From positions 171,790,034 to 171,854,033 of the forward strand of contig NC_073302.1 in NCBI RefSeq assembly GCF_027595985.1: 64,000 nt of DNA, in the 5' to 3' direction. This DNA comes from Sorex araneus (lineage: Eukaryota > Chordata > Mammalia > Eulipotyphla > Soricidae). Under the pieces are notes generated by a model, which ran no database searches, was not told the DNA's origin, and worked only from the letters and a program-made list of their open reading frames with translations. The position numbers and the translations under genes were made by a program. Position 1 is the first letter of the stretch. Every line of letters starts with the position of its first letter. This document shows positions 43,800-53,589 of this stretch, piece by piece.

Positions 43800-44373
43800 C
43801 AGAGTTTCTCAGACTTGGTTTCTCTTAGATATTCTGGGGGAAGAGGCTACTTTCTAGGATGGTACTTTGTTTTTTATGTTTAACTTTTGTGGGTAATTTT
43901 AATTGAATTAATAAACACTTGCACAGAATCATCCTCTCATGTGGCTGAGCACTCATACCTCTAATTCTTGTGGTACCAAGTGAAGACAGTTCATGCCAAA
44001 CTATGCATATACAATCTCTCAAATCACGTCCTAAAGCCTTCACAGAATTGTTGGACTTTCCTTTGAGAACCATGAGTGATCCAATCTTAGAACACTTTAG
44101 TGATTCTTGAGCCAGGATCAGATGGGTTTATTGACCCCTTTGGTTAGTCTGAAGAAGAACCTTCAAAATACCCTTAATTCGAGCATTGTATAACTGAGAT
44201 TTAAACCTGAAAACTTTGTAACTTTCCACATGGTGACTCAATAAAAAATAAAAAAAAAAATACCCTTAGCTTTCATATGCAGTTCCGTAAATCCAAACCA
44301 AATAAAACAATTGCAACCATCTATAGATTTATGTTGGAGCAAGAACTTGGATAACCTTGGTTGAGAAATACTG
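43800..44373. mobile_element. hAT-like nonautonomous DNA transposon fossil
   Basis: Terminal inverted repeats CAGAGTTTCTCA (43800-43811) and the complement of TGAGAAATACTG (44362-44373) agree at 10 of 12, in the CAGNGNTTCTCA style of hAT-Charlie MER elements. Flanking 8-mers ATTTAGGT and ACTTAAGA are only weakly alike. No transposase. The family is not assigned. Confidence 0.55.
44177..44256 (+). mobile_element. Extremely truncated L1-type 3' tail, 80 bp
   Basis: CGAGCATTGTATAACTGAGA to GTGACTCAATAAAAAATAAA, bounded by AAAATACCCTTA at 44165-44176 and 44257-44268; inserted into the hAT-like fossil. Confidence 0.9.
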
Positions 44374-44888
44374 ACTTAAGAGGTAGAGGAGTCTGGAACA
44401 TGGCAGGCATCAGAGTCAAGTGCCCCGAAAGAAAGAAAACCTTTTGGGTCAGAGGATGAACGATAATTTTAACTTATCACAGTTAGGCCCAGGAGGGCCA
44501 ATCCAGCAGAACCTGAGATCAGCCTCTCTGGCCCTGGGGTTCGTGGCAAGTTGGTTCCTTTTATTAATACTGAGTCCAAAAGAAAAAATTGATTGTGCTC
44601 CCCCAATCATGCCATGATTGGTTAACATATTTCAAAATTTGAAGTAAACAATTGCTGGGCTGAATGAAGGCAGGCCCAGATCCATCCACCAGACGTGTGG
44701 TCATCCTGGGCCATACGCTGCAGCTCTCCACGGGGACGTCCATCTAGGCTCAGCTCTACAATGGAGAAATGGCACATTCAGGAAAGTCATGAGTTGGCTT
44801 CCATTCTGACTTGCTAAGGTTGTAGAATACAAACAGTTGGCATCCAAATCAGTTGTGTTTTAGTGTAAGGCCTAAGGCCAGGAAGCAA

Positions 44889-45055
44889 CATAGTGTTTGA
44901 GCGACAATACAGCAGGGAAGGCACTTGCCTTGCATGTGGCCGACTAGGGTGTGATCCCCTAGTCCCCCTTTTTGGTCCCTGGAGCCCCACCAGGAGCTTA
45001 CTGCAGAACCAGGAGTAACCCCTGGGCATCACCTTGTATGGCCCCCAAAGAAAAA
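44889..45055 (+). repeat. SOR-type SINE, sense
   Basis: AGTGTTTGAGCGACAATACAGC to CCTTGTATGGCCCCCAAAG. Confidence 0.85.
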
Positions 45056-45599
45056 CTGAAACAAACAGCAGAGGCATTGCCTGCTGTGAAGACTTAGCAG
45101 AATTGTGATTAGATAGTCCTTGCATTAACTATTTCACTTCAAAAATTCAGTTTTTTTTTTTCACTTTTAAAAATATCCTGTTGTGATGCTGAGGATAATC
45201 ACCAGAAATTGTCTATGCTTACTGCTCACAGGTAAGGTACTAACAAGTGGCAATAAGTAGCATCCAAATAGCATTTTGGCTCAGGAGGTAAATCTCTCAC
45301 TTGACAAAAAAAGGAAACAACAACTAAAAAAAAAACCCTAGAGTTTCTGTGTGTGAGGGGCCTCACTAGATGTGATATGGCAGTGACAAGCTGGGAGAGG
45401 GGGTAGCTGTGAGCCCCAATCCTTGCAGTATTTCCCTTCTAGAAAGGTTTTTCACCTCCAAGTTTCCCATTGTACTAAGGGTCTCTTAAGGATACAAATT
45501 TAGAAAACAGTTTTGGTGTTTGAGGAGTCAAACAAGATTGATTTGCATTGCTAATATGGGAAAAGCAGAAATTTCTCTTGATTTCTTGGTACACCTGCG

Positions 45600-45853
45600 C
45601 TGTAACACTGTCTAGCACTGTCGTCCTATTGTTCATAGAGTTGCTCAAGCGGGCAACAGTAGCATCTCTATTGTGAAATTTGTTGTTACTATTTTTGGCA
45701 TATTGAATATGCCATAGGTAGCTTGCCAGGCTATGCCATTGTGGGTGGGATATTCTCGGTAGCCTGCCCGGCTCTCCGAAAGGGACAGAGGAATCGAACC
45801 CGGGTCTGCCATGTGTAAGGCAAACGCCCTACCCGCTGTGCTATCACTGCAGA
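45600..45853 (-). repeat. Composite SINE with RTE-type tail, antisense
   Basis: Reading leftward from 45853: SOR head, GATTCCTCTGTCCCTTTCGG, the AGCCTGGCAAGCTACC body, a CGCTTGAGCAACTCTATGAA tail and an end with ACAGTGCT-like short repeats. More diverged than 28747. No clear target duplication. Confidence 0.88.
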
Positions 45854-46114
45854 ATAATCTGGAGCTCTAGAATAATCTAAATTGGTTTGCATAACCCACA
45901 TGGTCTGGGCCCTGCCCACTAGGATTCTCAACTCACCTTGCCCTTGCTTTCTGTTTTCTGATTCTTCCATACTTGTCACCTCAGAATCTGCAGTCCCTGG
46001 GCTTAAAAAGGGCTCAGCCCCATGCTCTATCTTGAGAAAGGCCTTCTCTCAGTTACGGTCCCTGTTCCTCATACCTAGACATCACAGGATTCTTTGACAG
46101 CCTTTATGTTCTTG

Positions 46115-46240
46115 TTCTGATCTGTCCACTTCTCTAGAACATAAGTTCTGTATCATCATTTTGTTCATCACTATATTCCCAGGCCTGGTGAAGTGTCTGG
46201 CCCATAGTAAATGCTCAATAAACATTCAGTTATTTTTTTC
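46115..46240 (+). repeat. L2 LINE 3' end, sense
   Basis: GTTCATCACTATATTCCCAGGC, CTGGCCCATAGTAAATGCTC and AATAAACATTCAG match the well-known L2 end. Confidence 0.75.
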
Positions 46241-46265
46241 TTTTCTTCTTTATCCGTAAGTTTAT

Positions 46266-46413
46266 TTTATTGATTGGGTCACACCTGCACTGCTCAGGGG
46301 TTATTCCTGGCTCTGCACTCAGCAGTCACTCCTAGTGGTGCTTGGGTGACCATATGATATCAAACCTGGGTCTGCTGCTTGTACGGCAAGTGCCCTACCC
46401 TCTATACTACCAT
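46266..46413 (-). repeat. SOR-type SINE, antisense
   Basis: GATTGGGTCACACCTGCACTG to CTCTATACTACCA; the final AGCCCC is lost at the junction with the next copy. Confidence 0.83.
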
Positions 46414-46419
46414 TGGTTA

Positions 46420-46586
46420 TTTTTCTTTTGGAGGAGAGGGTTGAGGCACACCAGCTGGTGCTCTGGGCTCACTCCTGATTCTGTGCTTAGGGGGTCACTC
46501 CTGGCAATGTTGCAGGGGTAAAATGCAGTGTTGGGGTCTGCACATGCAAGATGAGAGCCTTACCCCCTGTGCTCTCTCTCCAGCTC
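46420..46586 (-). repeat. SOR-type SINE, antisense
   Basis: GGAGAGGGTTGAGGCACACC to CTCTCTCTCCAGCTCC; ends about 200 bp from GLRX exon 2. Confidence 0.83.
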
Positions 46587-46784
46587 CTCAACAAACATGT
46601 GTTAAAGGAAGGTTGAGTGAAATAGGATCTATTCCCGTTGGCACATTAGTTCCTTTGTGAAATGCTGGTTCTCAAATCCCACCCCCAATCCTTTCTCCAG
46701 AGTGTTTCCTCCTGGGTCTTAACAGAAGGTGGTGGTGGCCTTCGGAAAAGCTGGGCTCTGGGTGTGTGGGGCCGTCTCCTCTCC

Positions 46785-46796
46785 CCTCACCTGCCG
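46785..46796 (-). promoter_or_regulatory. GLRX: Splice donor just after the GLRX stop codon
   Basis: Minus-strand CGGCAG then GTGAGG, a strong donor match, begins 6 nt beyond TGA. It implies a spliced 3'UTR. The 3' exon lies at lower coordinates; a TAATAAAG signal (plus-strand CTTTATTA near 43655) is one possible end, not proven. Confidence 0.5.
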
Positions 46797-46910
46797 TCAC
46801 TGCAGGACTCCCATCTGCTTCAGCCGCATCAACAGCTGCCCGCTCTGATGCATGCTCACCAGCTCCGAGCAGCCTCCGATGCACTCTGTGCCCAGGAAGA
46901 CCCGCGGGAC
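46797..46910 (-). CDS. GLRX: GLRX (glutaredoxin-1) coding exon 2, residues 70-106
   Basis: The minus-strand acceptor CTTGCCCTGCAG directly precedes GTC at 46910. The exon reads VPRVFLGTECIGGCSELVSM then HQSGQLLMRLKQMGVLQ and stops at TGA (46799-46797). Exon 1 gives 69 and exon 2 gives 37 residues, total 106, exactly the human length. It holds the cis-Pro loop TVP (68, 70-71 region) and the glutathione-binding GGC loop with C79 and C83. Human has GGCSDL where this has GGCSEL, a conservative Asp-to-Glu change at 85. A donor-like CAG/GTGAGG lies 6 nt after the stop, so most of the 3'UTR is probably on a further exon to the left that I could not place. Confidence 0.96.
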   Translation of the reverse strand, partial: VPRVFLGTECIGGCSELVSMHQSGQLLMRLKQMGVLQ

Positions 46911-46976
46911 CTGCAGGGCAAGACAGACCAAGGAAGCTAAGAAGCCGCCTTACAACCTTCTCCCCTTCCTTTCCTG

Positions 46977-47110
46977 TTTGTTGCCACACTGGCAATGCTC
47001 AGGGCTGGCTTTGGGCTCTGGGCTCAGGAAACCGTAGGCGGTGGCAGGGGTCAAACCTGGAACAGCCACCTGCAAGGCAAAAGAAATTTACACCCTGTAT
47101 TACCAGCCCG
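46977..47110 (-). repeat. SOR-type SINE, antisense, beside GLRX exon 2
   Basis: TTTGTTGCCACACTGGCAATG to TGTATTACCAGCCC, 66 bp inside the intron from the acceptor side. Confidence 0.78.
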
Positions 47111-47140
47111 ACCGCAAGTGAAATTTGTGATAAGTGGGAA

Positions 47141-47206
47141 GGCGAGAGAGCAAGCGCACGAGAGAGACACAGACAGAGACACAGAGAGGAGAGAGAAGAA
47201 AAGAGG
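47141..47206 (+). repeat. GA/ACAGAG-rich simple sequence
   Basis: GCGAGAGAGCAAGCGCACGA then ACAGACAGAGACACAGAGAG. Confidence 0.85.
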
Positions 47207-47231
47207 TGGGGGGGGGCGTGGCAGGGAAACT

Positions 47232-47340
47232 AGTGACATTTTTGGTGGTGAAAGGACAAGTGTTGGAACATTATATGACTGCAACCCAATCTTGAACACT
47301 TTGTTACTGTGTATCTCCTGTAATTAAAAAAAAAAAAAAA
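47232..47340 (+). repeat. L1-type 3' tail, sense
   Basis: GTTGGAACATTATATGACTGC, ACACTTTGTTACTGTGTATC, A-tail at 47325-47339. Confidence 0.7.
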
Positions 47341-47904
47341 GAAAGAGCCTGCATTCTCTCACCAGTCACCAGAGACTGACATGTACATGCTTCTCCTAGA
47401 TGTGACAAAGGGGGGTGACCTTGTATGGGGCCATTAAAAAAAAAAAAAAGGAAAGGTGAGAAAAGAGTTGAGTTCTTTTGGGAAGTCCTTTCAGGATTCC
47501 TTCGAAGAAGAGGATCTGGTGTGGGGAGGCTTTAGGCTTTAGCCAATAAGGCCGAGCACTGAACCCTGCATCACGTGGCCGGGGCCAATCCCTGTGTTTC
47601 AAGTGGGACGCCTTACACAGAAGTGGGGCCCAGGGAAGATCCCAGTCACGGCCTCTTCCATGACGCCTGGGGCTCAGTTTTGCAGCATGCAAATCTGTGC
47701 TGTGCACGTGTAATAAGTACCATCAAGGCAAGTGGGAAGATGAGATCAGAGAACAAAGTTTTTCCATGGTTCTACAAACAGTAATACTTTAGGTGGGAGA
47801 AATGGTCCAAGAGCAGGAGCTCATTTCTGGGCAGTGCTGGGCAGGACCAGAACTCTAGGCATGCCCCACAAACAAAAGCAAAAAGCAAAAAGCAAAGCCC
47901 CCTG

Positions 47905-48225
47905 TTCCAAATTGTGGCCTTTTAGCTTATACCTCCCCCCAAAACACTCAGCTATGGTCAGCTGTAGCAGGAAACAACAAAACCCCTGGGATTCTAACAG
48001 CTGTACTACACACCTTTCCGAACAGCTACTGCCCCCAGGAAACAGAAGCCATCACATGGGCATGTGTTCTTCCTGGAATAAGCACCTCGCGTGCTTGTGC
48101 TTGTCCTGATGTTTCTTTGCTTGCCCATGTCCACTCTAGAGAAGCCTGTGTTATCTCTCAAGCTTCTCTTCTCTCCCCTCACATCTTTCTAAATAAGTTT
48201 CAATAAAAAGTTTCTTGCTTCAGAG
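47905..48225 (+). mobile_element. Solo LTR-like element
   Basis: A Pol II style poly(A) signal AATAAA at 48202-48207 follows CACTCTAGAGAAGCCTGTGT, a motif also found near 14930 and 61120. It ends TTTCTTGCTTCA before a GA repeat. The left border is a guess and no viral genes are present. Confidence 0.4.
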
Positions 48226-48282
48226 AGAGAGAGAGAAAGAGAGAGGGAGGGAGGGAGAGAGGGAGGGAGGGGAAGAAAAAGC
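48226..48282 (+). repeat. GA/GGGA simple repeat
   Basis: GAGAGAGAGA then GGGAGGGAGA units. Confidence 0.93.
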
Positions 48283-48320
48283 CACCAGCACTTAAACAAG
48301 GAGGGCGCATGATCATTCTT

Positions 48321-48509
48321 ATTTGGTTTATTTGGTTTGGTTTTGTAGGGGCCATATCTGGTGATGCTCAGGGTTTACTCTTCACTCTGTACTCAGGTCC
48401 TCCTGCCCGAGGAGGGAAGTCATATGGGAGGGAAGCTGTGGATAGACCTGGGTTTGCTACATGCAAGGCAAGAGCCCTATCTGCTGTATTATTGCTCCAA
48501 CCCCTGCAC
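48321..48509 (-). repeat. SOR-type SINE, antisense, with small insertion
   Basis: Target duplication GATCATTCTT at 48311-48320 and 48510-48519. A GAGGAGGGAAGTCATATGGG stretch replaces the usual middle. Confidence 0.88.
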
Positions 48510-48544
48510 GATCATTCTTGAATGATTTTCTCCCCGTTCCATGG

Positions 48545-48735
48545 CCACACCCTGGCACCCTCTGCAGGGGATGTAATCAGGGCCACCTGCCTCCAGCAAG
48601 CAAACCATGGGCCTCAGCCCTCTGAGCATCTCCCAGCCAACTCCTCCCCTCAGCCCCCACCTTATTTCTGCACAGTGCCAGGCAAAGATCAAACAAGGCT
48701 TCACACATGCAAAGCAAGTGTTCTACTGCCAAACA
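48545..48735 (-). repeat. SOR-like SINE remnant, antisense
   Basis: TTCCATGGCCACACCCTGGC on the left and GATCAAACAAGGCTTCACAC, GCAAAGCAAGTGTTCTACTG on the right; the middle is unrecognisable. Confidence 0.5.
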
Positions 48736-48975
48736 AAAAGAACTAAACAGGCTGGGCAAAAGTTAAGAGAACATTTTTCAGACTGGAACCCAAGACTTCA
48801 GGTGCACCACACCTGGAGTGATGCCCGAGCACCCCAGTACAACTAGGCATGGCCCACAATCCAAAAAGAGATTGAACAATTGTTACTCCTCTGCTGTCTT
48901 GTCACATGTCTTATTGATCAGAGCATTGACCAAGAAGAGTGCAGTTAAATCCCTTTGTAAGAATGGCCTGAGAGG

Positions 48976-49140
48976 GACTGGAACAAAAGTAAAGCAGGTG
49001 GGGTGTTCACCTTGTATGTGGCTGACCTGGGTTCGATCCCCAGCTTCCCATAAGTTTCCCCAACTACTGCCAGGAGGAATTCTTGAGTGCAGAGCCAGGA
49101 GTAACCCTTGAGCAATGTCAGATGTGGCCTAGGGGTCCTC
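48976..49140 (+). repeat. SOR-type SINE, sense
   Basis: GGGACTGGAACAAAAGTAAAGC to TCAGATGTGGCCTAGGGGTCC. Confidence 0.87.
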
Positions 49141-49200
49141 CCCTAAAGCAGGTTTTCAAACTTAATCACAGATCAGAACCACCAAAAGGCTCATGGAATA

Positions 49201-49372
49201 GGGCTGGAGCGATACCACAGCGGGTAGGGCGCTTGCTTTGCACGCGACTGACCAGAGTTCAATTCCCAGCATCCCATATGGTCCCTGGAGCACCACCAGG
49301 AGTAATTCCTGAGTGCATGAGCCAGGAGTAACCCTTGTGCATTGCTGGGTGTGACGCAAAAAAAAGAAAAAG
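49201..49372 (+). repeat. SOR-type SINE, sense, young
   Basis: GGGCTGGAGCGATACCACAGC to GTGTGACGCAAAAAAAAG; near consensus. Confidence 0.95.
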
Positions 49373-49395
49373 AAATACTCGGAGAAGGTGTCAGG

Positions 49396-49556
49396 GCCTG
49401 AGAGATAGTGCAGCGGGCATGGAGCTCACCTTGCATGCTGCCAGCCTGGGTTGATTCCGTAACACATACAGTCCTGCAAGCTCCACCAGGAACAAACTCA
49501 GTACAGTCAGGAGTAAACCCTGAGCATAGCGGGATGTGGCTCAAACATCAAAAAAG
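49396..49556 (+). repeat. SOR-type SINE, sense
   Basis: GGGCCTGAGAGATAGTGCAGC to GCGGGATGTGGCTCAAAC. Confidence 0.87.
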
Positions 49557-49652
49557 TAGAAAAAATAAATAAAAGGACAGGCCCACTCCCCTCAGCCTCT
49601 CCAATTGGCATAGGGAATCTTTTGGGCCCTCACTTATACTTCTTTTTTCTTT

Positions 49653-49819
49653 TTAATTTTTAATTTTGGGGCTACACCCAGTTGTGCTTAGGGCTTACTC
49701 GGGCACTCAGGGATTACTCCTGGTGGGCTCAGGGGACCATACAAGTGGCCAGGAATTGAACCTGGACTGTCCACATTTAAGGCAAATGCTCTTCCTGCTG
49801 AACTCTCTCTCGGTCCCCC
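49653..49819 (-). repeat. SOR-type SINE, antisense
   Basis: TTTTGGGGCTACACCCAGTTG to GAACTCTCTCTCGGTCCCC. Confidence 0.87.
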
Positions 49820-50837
49820 ACCCACGTGTACTGTTGTTCCCAGCTTGCTGCGGTCCCCGTGCCCAAGACCAGCCACAAAGCGTTAGCTGTCACTAAGGGC
49901 CTTTATCCTCAGGGCCGCGTGCTCTGAAGCCCCAGGGTCTTCAGCAGCTGTGAAACTGGACCCTCTCAGCCTCCACAGCAGCCTGGCCCCTGACAGCACA
50001 GGCTGCGAGCACCAGTCCCTGCCCCACCCCTCCGGCCCCAGCTCAAGAGCACGGGCTGCACAGTTCGTGTGGGGTGGCCTCAGTGAGGAAACCGGAAGCC
50101 TGGCTCAACCACGGGAGGAAGAGGAAGCACAGCCCCCTGCCCTGCTCTCGGCCCGTGTCACTTTCGGGGGCTTGAGTCTGACACTGTCAGGGAGCTGCCA
50201 GCAGCCCCCTCCCACCATAAACAGGGTGTTGAAGCAGTTCATCACTAAGAACATGATTGATGGAGGGCTTGGCTCTGTGGGAGGAAAGGGAGAACATACG
50301 GGAACAAGTAAGTGAAGTCTATAGTCCGTGCCCTGGCATGGAACACAAACAGCTTCTCCAGCTCCAGGACCTGATCAGAGGTTCTGCCACAAGCGAGCCC
50401 CAGAGCACCGAAATGTCCACCGCTCAAGTGTCCCCCTGGCCTTGATGAGGGTCCTGCAGAATGGGGCACCCTGAAGCATATAACTTTTCAGGCTTTGCTC
50501 CCCTCTGAAAAACAGACTTCAAAACATTCCAAAGCAAATGTGAGAGGCCACTAGAAGAAAAAATGTTGCTTCAGAATAAAATGAAAAATGCTGCCGGGAA
50601 TATGCGGCAGGTTTTTCCTGCTGGGGAGCAGATACTGCCAGGTGAAGTTGGAGCGCCCAGAACTTCCTGAAAACTGGGCTCACTTGGGGCTTGCTCTCAG
50701 GCGTGTGTTCTTTGGATGGGAAACTGACCTGCTTTACTGAGGCCAGCCTGCCCAGTGTGTCTGTATCAAGGGTAGAGAGTTAGCCTGACATACGCAAATG
50801 TTGTGAATATTACAATCAAGTTACTTAGCACTTCTGG

Positions 50838-51006
50838 AATCAAAGCAATTAGTACAGTGGGTAGGGCACTTGGCCTTGCAAGTAGCAGGCCCAGGTTCAA
50901 TTCCCGGCATCCCGTATGGTCCCAGAGCCCTGCCAGCATATGCCTGAGCACAGAGCCAGGTGTAAGCCCTTAACACTGCCAGGGCTTATTAAAACAAAAC
51001 AAAAAG
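50838..51006 (+). repeat. SOR-type SINE, sense
   Basis: ATCAAAGCAATTAGTACAGTG to the AACAAAACAAAAAG tail. Confidence 0.85.
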
Positions 51007-51034
51007 TTACACTTCTGCCCCTGCAATGGGAATC

Positions 51035-51074
51035 CGTGTGCGTGCATGTGCACGCGTGCGTCTGTCTGTCTATC
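51035..51074 (+). repeat. TG/CTGT simple repeat
   Basis: GTGTGCGTGCATGTGCACGC then TCTGTCTGTC, between two SINEs. Confidence 0.85.
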
Positions 51075-51076
51075 TT

Positions 51077-51240
51077 GGGCTGGAGAGACAGCACAGGTGT
51101 TAAGGTATCCCCCTTGCTTATGTGTCCAACCCTGGTTCCCGCCTCTCCTCCCGCCCACACATAGCCTTTCAGACTGACCCCGGCCCCCGGCACTGCTGGG
51201 AGGAATCCTGGTGGTCCTCAGCACTACAGGACCCAAACCC
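51077..51240 (+). repeat. SOR-like SINE, sense, old
   Basis: TGGGCTGGAGAGACAGCACAGG and CCAACCCTGGTTCCCGCC are clear; the 3' half is poorly preserved. Confidence 0.6.
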
Positions 51241-51467
51241 CACTGGCTCCGTCAGCCCTCACAACCGAACCATCTCTCCTGGTGCATCTGGCCTGGTTAG
51301 TCGCTGAGGGCCCTTCTTATCTTCTTGCGAAGCCTTCCCTCTGCCACATAGAATCTTTTGGCAAATTTCAAGTACACCCTATTATTTTCTAGTGTTGCTC
51401 AATGTAGATTAGAGCCCCACTTTATCACTATACAATATGGAGTCTCTTGCCCTTCTTTTAGTATATT

Positions 51468-51637
51468 TTTTGTTTGTTTGTGGGTCACACCTGGCAGTGC
51501 TCAGATGTTCCTCCTGGCTTTGCACTCAGGGATCATTCCTGGTGGGCTCGGGGACTATACGGGGTGCTGGGGATCGAACCAGGTTGCCTGCATGGAAGGC
51601 AAATGCCCTCCTTCCCCATCATACTATCTCTCTGGCT
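51468..51637 (-). repeat. SOR-type SINE, antisense
   Basis: GTTTGTGGGTCACACCTGGC to CATACTATCTCTCTGGCTC. Confidence 0.88.
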
Positions 51638-51878
51638 CTCCTTTGTCCTCTTCAGCCAAGGGGTCCCTAACACTGCCCACCCCCGCTGCCCTCTCCGGAG
51701 GTGTGAGTTAGTTGGCAGGGAGTGATTTCGGCCAGGCGAGGATGTGGATGCAGATGAGCAGTGACCAGTAGTCCAAAGGCCCAGAGGCAGTCCTCACATA
51801 GATGACTGGCCCAGCAGGAGCCCAAGTGCCACTTGGAGGCTCTGGCATGGTTCTGAACAAAGGTGACCTGGAAGCCAC

Positions 51879-52079
51879 TGACTTTTTTTTTTTTTTAATT
51901 GGATCACAGTGAAATAGTTACAAGCTTTCGTGTTTGGGTTACAATCACACAATGATCAACACCCATCCTTCCACCAGTGCACATTCCTCACCACCAATAT
52001 CCCCAGTTTCCCCCCGCCTTCCTCACCCTCCCCCTGCCTCCATGGCAGACAATATTCCCTATACTCTCTCTAATTTTGT
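51879..52079 (-). mobile_element. 5'-truncated L1 3' end in the GLRX intron
   Basis: 201 bp, T-tract then AATTGGATCACAGTGAAATAG; target duplication GGAAGCCAC at 51870-51878 and 52080-52088. Same subfamily look as the 30249 end (CCTCCATGGCAGACAATATT). Confidence 0.93.
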
Positions 52080-52682
52080 GGAAGCCACCGGCTCTTTGTC
52101 CCTGAGCTGTAAGCACTGGCCTGCCATTTGGACTCTGGACTTGCTACCCTGGCTGGCTGCAGAAAGCCCCATTCACACTCAGGGCCAGGCGCAAACTAGG
52201 AGCAGCTTGATTTTTCCAAGGGGGGAGCAGCTGAGGAGATAATAGGCGAAAGCTGGGGTAGGGTCTGAGAGCCCACTGGGAAGGCGGGAGGGCGCCAGGC
52301 ACACCCAGCACGTGGCTTCCCACTGAAGAACAGGAGTGCTCCGTGGCCCCCTCCCTCCACCCCACCTCCCTCCCTGTCACTCCACAGCATGGCTCCGAAG
52401 ACAAAGGTCCCAGTTCCCTCCCCAGCCCCTCCCGACCAGGCTGTTGGGGCTGGCCCTGCTCCACAGCACGGTCAGCCAGGGCCCTCCTCAGGCCCAGGGG
52501 ACACAGCCCAGCCAGCCTCTGCTCCTGCCCTCCCCCACCCCACAGTCCTTGCAAGCGACGCTGAGTGACAGCCCTAGCGGGGCTCTAGAGAAAGACACCG
52601 TGTCCGCGGCTCACAGCGCTGACAACAGGAATCCTGAGCTGCCCTCCCCCTCCCCACCTCAGCAAATGCACCCCAGACTCAC

Positions 52683-52889
52683 CGTCCGGGCTCCCGTGAG
52701 CTGTTTCAAATAGTCTTGGACCTCCTCCGTGTTGTTGGTGGCTGTGATATCGACGAATTCCAGAAGCCCCTGTTTGAAGGGCAGCTGGCCCAGCAGCTCC
52801 TGGGTCCGCTTGCAGTAGGGGCAGGTGGGCTTGATGAACACCACCACCTTCCCGGGCTGGATTTTGCAGTTCACAAACTCCTGGGCCAT
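52683..52889 (-). CDS. GLRX: GLRX (glutaredoxin-1) coding exon 1, residues 1-69
   Basis: Glutaredoxin-1 is a small cytosolic thiol-disulfide oxidoreductase that uses glutathione to reduce protein mixed disulfides (deglutathionylation). The start ATG is the complement of 52887-52889; the frame reads MAQEFVNCKIQPGKVVVFIK, then PTCPYCKRTQELL with the catalytic dithiol C23-P-Y-C26, and ends LTGART at a complete codon. The donor GTGAGT begins at 52682 going left. The start agrees with the family N-terminus; an upstream in-frame extension reaching 53015 has no glutaredoxin counterpart. C8, C23 and C26 are all present. Confidence 0.97.
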
Positions 52890-52968
52890 GCTGATAGGCT
52901 CTGGGGGAGAAGCTTCAACTGCAGGTACAGCTTGGGGTGTAAATTGGCCGCCCCGGCCAGCTGGCTCC

Positions 52969-52977
52969 CTTTTAAAG
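52969..52977 (-). promoter_or_regulatory. GLRX: TATA-like box of the GLRX promoter
   Basis: On the minus strand, TGCCTTTAAAAGGGAGCC lies 80-90 nt upstream of the ATG, within a GC-rich stretch. A transcription start about 25-30 nt downstream (near 52940) is inferred. A second TTTAAAAG sits at 53020-53029 and could serve a longer 5'UTR. Confidence 0.45.
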
Positions 52978-53417
52978 GCACCTCCTCCCCGGAGGAGGAG
53001 TTTGCCTGGTGTCATGTTCGGCTTTTAAAGAGACAGCCCCAAAGTCACTCGGTGAGGTGTGTCAGCTCCGGAGACACTGGGATGGGCTTGAACCAATAGC
53101 AGTGCTTGGGTCATCATCACTGTCCCCAGGAAAAGCTTCCCTTTACTGAGCCTGCACTCAGTCCTCCCGGCCCTGTAGGAAATGGGAGGGCGGGCTGAGC
53201 AGGCCCGGACTTCCTCCAGAGCCATAGTTCTGAAGGCACCACCAAACGGGCCAGGAAACAGCCCTGGGAAATCTCTCCACAGGATGTGACACTGAAATGG
53301 TACTTTTGCATCTCAGCTGGATGTGGCTCCCAGAGCTGGGTTTGGAGTTTGCTGTGAGGGTTTTAACAGAATCAATTTTCAGCATTTAAAAAAATCTGGA
53401 CATTTCATGCAGATTCT

Positions 53418-53588
53418 CTTTTTCATTTGGGGGGCTACACCTGGCAGTGCTCAGAGCTTAGTCCTGGCTCTGTGCTCAGGGTTCACTACTGGTGGGTACT
53501 GGGGACCGTATGGAATGCTGGGGATCAAACCTGGGTCAGCTGTGTGTAAGGCAAATGCCCCACCCACTGTACTGTCGCTCCAGCCCCT
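53418..53588 (-). repeat. SOR-type SINE, antisense
   Basis: CATTTGGGGGGCTACACCTGG to ACTGTCGCTCCAGCCCC, about 530 bp upstream of the GLRX ATG. Confidence 0.9.
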
Positions 53589-53589
53589 T

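Larger units (their letters stand above)
46911..52682 (-). other. GLRX: GLRX intron 1
   Basis: 5772-bp intron between the two coding exons with GT-AG ends on the minus strand. It is loaded with SOR SINEs, an LTR-like piece (47905-48225), a GA-rich tract and a 5'-truncated L1 tail (51879-52079) only 600 bp from exon 1. Stretches 49820-50835 and 52080-52680 are GC-rich unique DNA in which I see no gene. Confidence 0.9.

Noticed and set aside
52890..53015. N-terminal extension of GLRX to an upstream ATG
   Set aside because: The extension has no glutaredoxin homology and crosses the TATA-like box; the family start is at 52889.
52716..53099. 127-codon + strand frame
   Set aside because: Antisense shadow of GLRX exon 1.
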